Source: Helicostylum pulchrum (Eukaryota; Mucoromycota; Mucoromycetes; Mucorales; Mucoraceae). Taken from it: 64,000 bases of DNA. Below the pieces are notes generated by a model that saw nothing but the letters and a program-made list of their open reading frames with translations, was not told the origin of the DNA and ran no database searches. Shown here one piece after another: positions 61,053 to 64,000 of the stretch. Numbering within the stretch: position 1 is the stretch's first letter; every line of letters starts with the position of its first letter. Both the position numbers and the translations under genes were made by a program. The stretch covers positions 248,001 to 312,000 of the forward strand of contig JAIXMO010000021.1 in assembly GCA_025677825.1 (NCBI GenBank). Reading direction: 5' to 3'.

Positions 61053-61058
61053 ATACCG
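61053..61058. repeat. Target-site duplication, right (ATACCG)
   Basis: Right copy of the 6-bp duplication. The array spacer resumes with CATCACTCTATACCAAAAG, which matches CATCGCTTTATACCAAAAG upstream of copy A. Confidence 0.75.
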
Positions 61059-61978
61059 CATCACTCTATACCAAAAGAAAAAGTAAACATAACATTAGCA
61101 GTAAACAATGCTAGCGAGAAATCTCTGCTTAAAAAAAAACTTCATTCCCGTATTTTTAAAAAAAAGGTGCATAATATCTACAATTTAACTATCTCTAAAA
61201 TTCTAATAATACATCTTACAGAAGATACAGCCGCAATATGCATCTTCTTTTTTTACAGGCGCCAAAGTCTTTTCGTACCGACATTTGACACATAACATAA
61301 AACTAACATGAATAAAAAAATTAAATATCTTATCTCAGCTATATACTATATATAAATATACCTCTAATGCAGTTAGAGCAACTGTAAACGAGACATAGAG
61401 CGCTCCCCAATACTTATAACAAGCCAAGATCGAACGTGTAGGTAGGACAGGTTGCGTATCCAAACCTTCAAGATAATCATCCGTTAAAATGAAAGGTACA
61501 TATTTAAGTAATACAATGCCTGCCCATGCCAAATTTCCAATTATCCAAGCGATATCACTATGAGAAACCACCCTGGAGATTTCTATAGCGCGATATGATC
61601 TCTAGGATAGCAAAGAGAAAAGTTAGATACTTTTTGTTTTTATCCTCTTTTTGTACAATTGTTACATTATAAGCAAGATCACTCGTTAATAATTCTAAAA
61701 AAAGGGTTGGAACAATCAGTACTGAATTTTTTTAACAATTTTTTTTTTTGAAGTGTACAAACCTTCTCTAGTAGTTGTAAGTCCTGTTGCAACAGCTGTT
61801 AATTAATCCATTATATACTTTACTTAGTGTATTTATCGATTTTATTAAACGCTCAACTTACAAATGATGCGGTAGCGTGCGCGATAATCTGAAAAAAATA
61901 ACGTTCTTCTTTTTTATCACTATTTCCATCTAAGCCGCCAGTATAGATACCTTTTCTTGTAACTACGAGCGGAGGCAT
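61059..61978 (-). pseudogene. Four-TM orphan gene, array copy C (degenerate)
   Basis: Exon 1 begins MPPLVVTRKGIYTGGLDGNS at 61978 but lacks 21 nt compared with copies A and B. The next exon has no splice site that keeps the conserved frame (A-V-A-T-G-L-T-T-T-R-E). The third exon is cut to LLTSDLAYN, about 100 nt shorter, removing the second membrane segment. Exon 4 (61602-61363) is still full length and open: RSYRAIEISRVVSHSDIAWI ... VSFTVALTALE. The tail exon keeps what I take as the ancestral ending APVKKEDAYCGCIFCKMYY-stop near 61219. Overall a pseudogene in which the distal exons decayed least. Confidence 0.65.
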
Positions 61979-62480
61979 TTTTCTTTTTTGTATGTATATA
62001 AAGTTTTTAAGCAACTAAAAAAAAAAGAACAATTCGTTTTTCGCTTTTATTAATTTCATTTTGGAGTTGTACGAAAAACGGAATCAGTGGAACGTTTTAA
62101 GAGCTATATTTAAAAATATGAAAATAACGGAAGAGTGTAGCTTCGTGACCGCAGCAGCTTAGCAAAGCGGTTTTAGTATTAGTGAGAGAGAGAGAGAGAG
62201 AAAAAAAAATTGGCTTGAATATCATTCCTAAAATTTGCTAGTGGTGGTGGCGGTAAGATAAGAAGGGTTCTTTGTGTTAGATCAAAAGCGGCGTTAGGGG
62301 TTTGCGTATGTAGCTTGTATGTATCACATCACTTTATTTTATTATTTTAAAAAGAGACCGACAATAATGCTACTAGAAAAAAAGGATTTCAGCGAGAAAT
62401 ATTTGCCAAGAAAAAAAAAGGCTTGCCGAGAATTCACAGCCAGATATATCTAAAATGCAATTGCATAGTAGACATTATAT
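61979..62480. repeat. Array spacer and remnant of a fourth unit
   Basis: The promoter block of copy C (about 62070-62160) is followed by spacer sequence matching that after copies A and B: CACATCACTTTAT near 62326, TTTCAGCGAGAAAT near 62388 and GCCAGATATATCTAAAA near 62440. These mark the 3' flank of a further unit whose gene is missing. A (GA)n run lies near 62182-62200. Confidence 0.6.
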
Positions 62481-62996
62481 CCAATGATATAAATTTTTAA
62501 ATAAAATGAACAATGCCCTACACATTTTTTATTTTTTACATCTTTTAAGCTGGTGCGACTACTCGAAAAAATACCGGTTGATACTTTATCCTTGTTTAGA
62601 TCAGATAAAACAAAAGTAGTAGAAAATGACAGAATAGTTAATTTTAAACAGTAGACTCGAAACAACGTTATTAAAAAAAGGGTATGTGCAGTTTACATAT
62701 ATGGGATCCAGTAAGTTAAAGTTTAAAACTAAAATATGCAAGCGAAATATACTTTATTGTGTTAAAAAAGAACACTGAGGAGTTAAACATCACACCACAT
62801 GTATTTTTAGAACCAAAATGTACATGTACCACAAATAAAATAAATTGTTTCATATGTTAAATACTACATAAAATAAAAAAAAGTAAAGGAGAGGAGAGGT
62901 ATGTATGTAGATAAGTGCTTTTTTTAGAAGGTTTTGAGTAGAGGAGAAAATGACAGTAATTAGTATATATAATAAAAGGAATGTATGTATATGTGC

Positions 62997-63049
<53 letters not shown>
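62481..63049. other. Intergenic, with a TG microsatellite
   Basis: No gene recognised; the minus-strand frame 62665-62450 has no motif. A (GT)n run (about 63001-63048) abuts the stop codon of the methyltransferase gene, so it lies in that gene's 3' UTR. Confidence 0.6.
63001..63048. repeat. (GT)n microsatellite
   Basis: About 24 uninterrupted GT units immediately next to the methyltransferase stop codon at 63050-63052. Confidence 0.95.
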
Positions 63050-63050
<1 letters not shown>

Positions 63051-64000
63051 TAAGCTGGTTTTTGAGCGCTAAAATACAAACTACGTAAAGAAGTATTGTA
63101 ATCATCACATTCATCAATGGCTTTTGATAAAACACGCGAATATTCTTGTTCCGATAAGCCATTGAATTTACATAACCAACGTTTTGCTTCTCTAAATTTT
63201 CGTTCAGTTAAATCTCTTTGTAAATAACCCGTTTCTTTTAGCACTAAAATAATAATTATATAAACAGGTTAAATGCGACATAATATATATAATATAAATA
63301 TATAAAAAGAGAAACCTTTTACCTTTATCAGCAGGCCATTCACCAATCGGTAGGTCCTTGTGTTCATGTTGAATATTGACATACCCAGTGTCTTGTAAAA
63401 ATGAGCCTAATTGGTTATTTGTGTTACGATCGAATTTGATAGCTTCGTATAAACGGTCCGCCCATTCTTCCATGATGGTAAAATACGGGCCTATTGATTT
63501 ATACGTAACATCTATTAGATAGTTAAGTATATAATAAAAGAGAGGAGAATAATGTTTTTTTTTATTACCGTGTTCATAAATTTCGATATACCCACCTGGT
63601 TTTAAAATACGATGAATTTCTTTAAATAGACTGATCCATTTCGTCACTGGCGAATTGACTAGATAAACATCCCTCATGATAATGTAGTCAACTTGATTAT
63701 CTTTAAACTTTTTTAGGCCTGTTTCACCTAAATGAATCATTGCATTTTGAAACGAAAAATTCTTTACTGTGCTTGTAATACTTGATACTGTAGCTGATTC
63801 ATAATCAATACCGATGACTTTGGCATTAGGAAATTGTAAAGCAATTTCGATATCCCAGACAGCTATACATACACATGTTAATAAGAATATATTTAAATAT
63901 ATAAATATATATTTACCTGAAGAACAACACCAATCAATTATAAGTTTAGGATCATGTAATGGTACTTTAAAGTTACAGCCCCAAGTACGCTTTAATAAAT
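63050..64000 (-). CDS. SAM-dependent methyltransferase, 5' end beyond window
   Basis: Four minus-strand exons are visible (window end to about 63919; about 63864-63569; about 63513-63325; about 63243-63050), and the start is outside the window. The Rossmann-type class I fold is seen in IIDWCCSSAVWDIEIALQF then NAKVIGIDYESATVSSI (motif I and the acidic SAM-binding loop). VDYIIMRDVYLVNSPVTKWI and FKEIHRILKPGGYIEIYE follow (motifs II and III). The C-terminal half (WADRLYEAIKFDRN..., LSKAIDECDDYNT) is helical. Fungal proteins of this type are often of unknown substrate (LaeA-like and related), so I give no substrate. Motif I is unusual: DWCCSSAVW where D-x-G-C-G-T-G-x-W is common. Partial gene. 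Confidence 0.85.

Noticed and set aside
1..64000. CRISPR arrays, rRNA and functional tRNA genes
   Set aside because: No regularly spaced repeats, no rRNA-like segments and no complete A-box plus B-box pairs were seen on either strand by eye. A tRNAscan-SE or Infernal run would be decisive.

Overview
The window is nuclear DNA of a filamentous fungus, most likely a Mucorales-type Mucoromycote. It is AT-rich, its genes carry many short GT-AG introns, and the gene set is fungal: VTS1, ELP3, a kinesin-3, FZO1, ILV5, a SulP permease and an ABCC transporter. RuvC/TnpB-like (Fanzor-type) genes of the kind I associate with this group also occur. The order assignment rests on my recollection of family style; no search was run.

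Layout. 0.2-2.2 kb: VTS1 (minus). 3.3-5.1 kb: a decayed unknown gene. 6.4-8.4 kb: ELP3. 8.5-11.4 kb: an unrecognised, very intron-rich coiled-coil gene. 11.8-16.9 kb: kinesin-3 (minus). 17.6-20.1 kb: FZO1 (minus). 20.5-20.9 kb: dithiol glutaredoxin. 22.0-23.4 kb: ILV5, with a Gcn4-type site upstream. 23.5-25.3 kb: a GT49/LARGE-like glycosyltransferase. 25.9-26.5 kb: MGST3-like MAPEG enzyme (minus). 27.7-30.3 kb: SulP sulfate permease. 30.5-32.0 kb: serine hydroxymethyltransferase. 32.0-40.4 kb: a gene desert with decayed AT-rich DNA, one short proline-rich ORF, a 9-bp-period T tract and an orphan promoter-like segment. 40.4-44.1 kb: a dead Fanzor-type element with a ~0.79-kb inverted duplication of its 3' half. 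44.4-49.6 kb: full-length ABCC transporter (minus). 49.9-50.8 kb: CCDC124/Lso2-like protein. 50.8-52.3 kb: a second GT49-like enzyme (minus). 52.6-62.5 kb: a tandem array of a small four-TM protein gene (two full copies, one pseudogene, one remnant). A 5.79-kb element carrying two different dead Fanzor-type genes interrupts this array. 63.05 kb to the window end: a SAM-dependent methyltransferase (minus), cut by the window edge.

The left 32 kb is ordinary housekeeping territory. Several genes there touch mitochondrial or one-carbon/amino-acid metabolism (FZO1, ILV5, SHMT), but nothing suggests a functional cluster. The right half holds the interesting material: RNA-guided-nuclease-type mobile elements in two subfamilies. 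One insertion has a clean 6-bp target duplication that can be read because a paralogous array copy shows the empty site. The other element is folded back on itself so that a read-through transcript would be a long hairpin.
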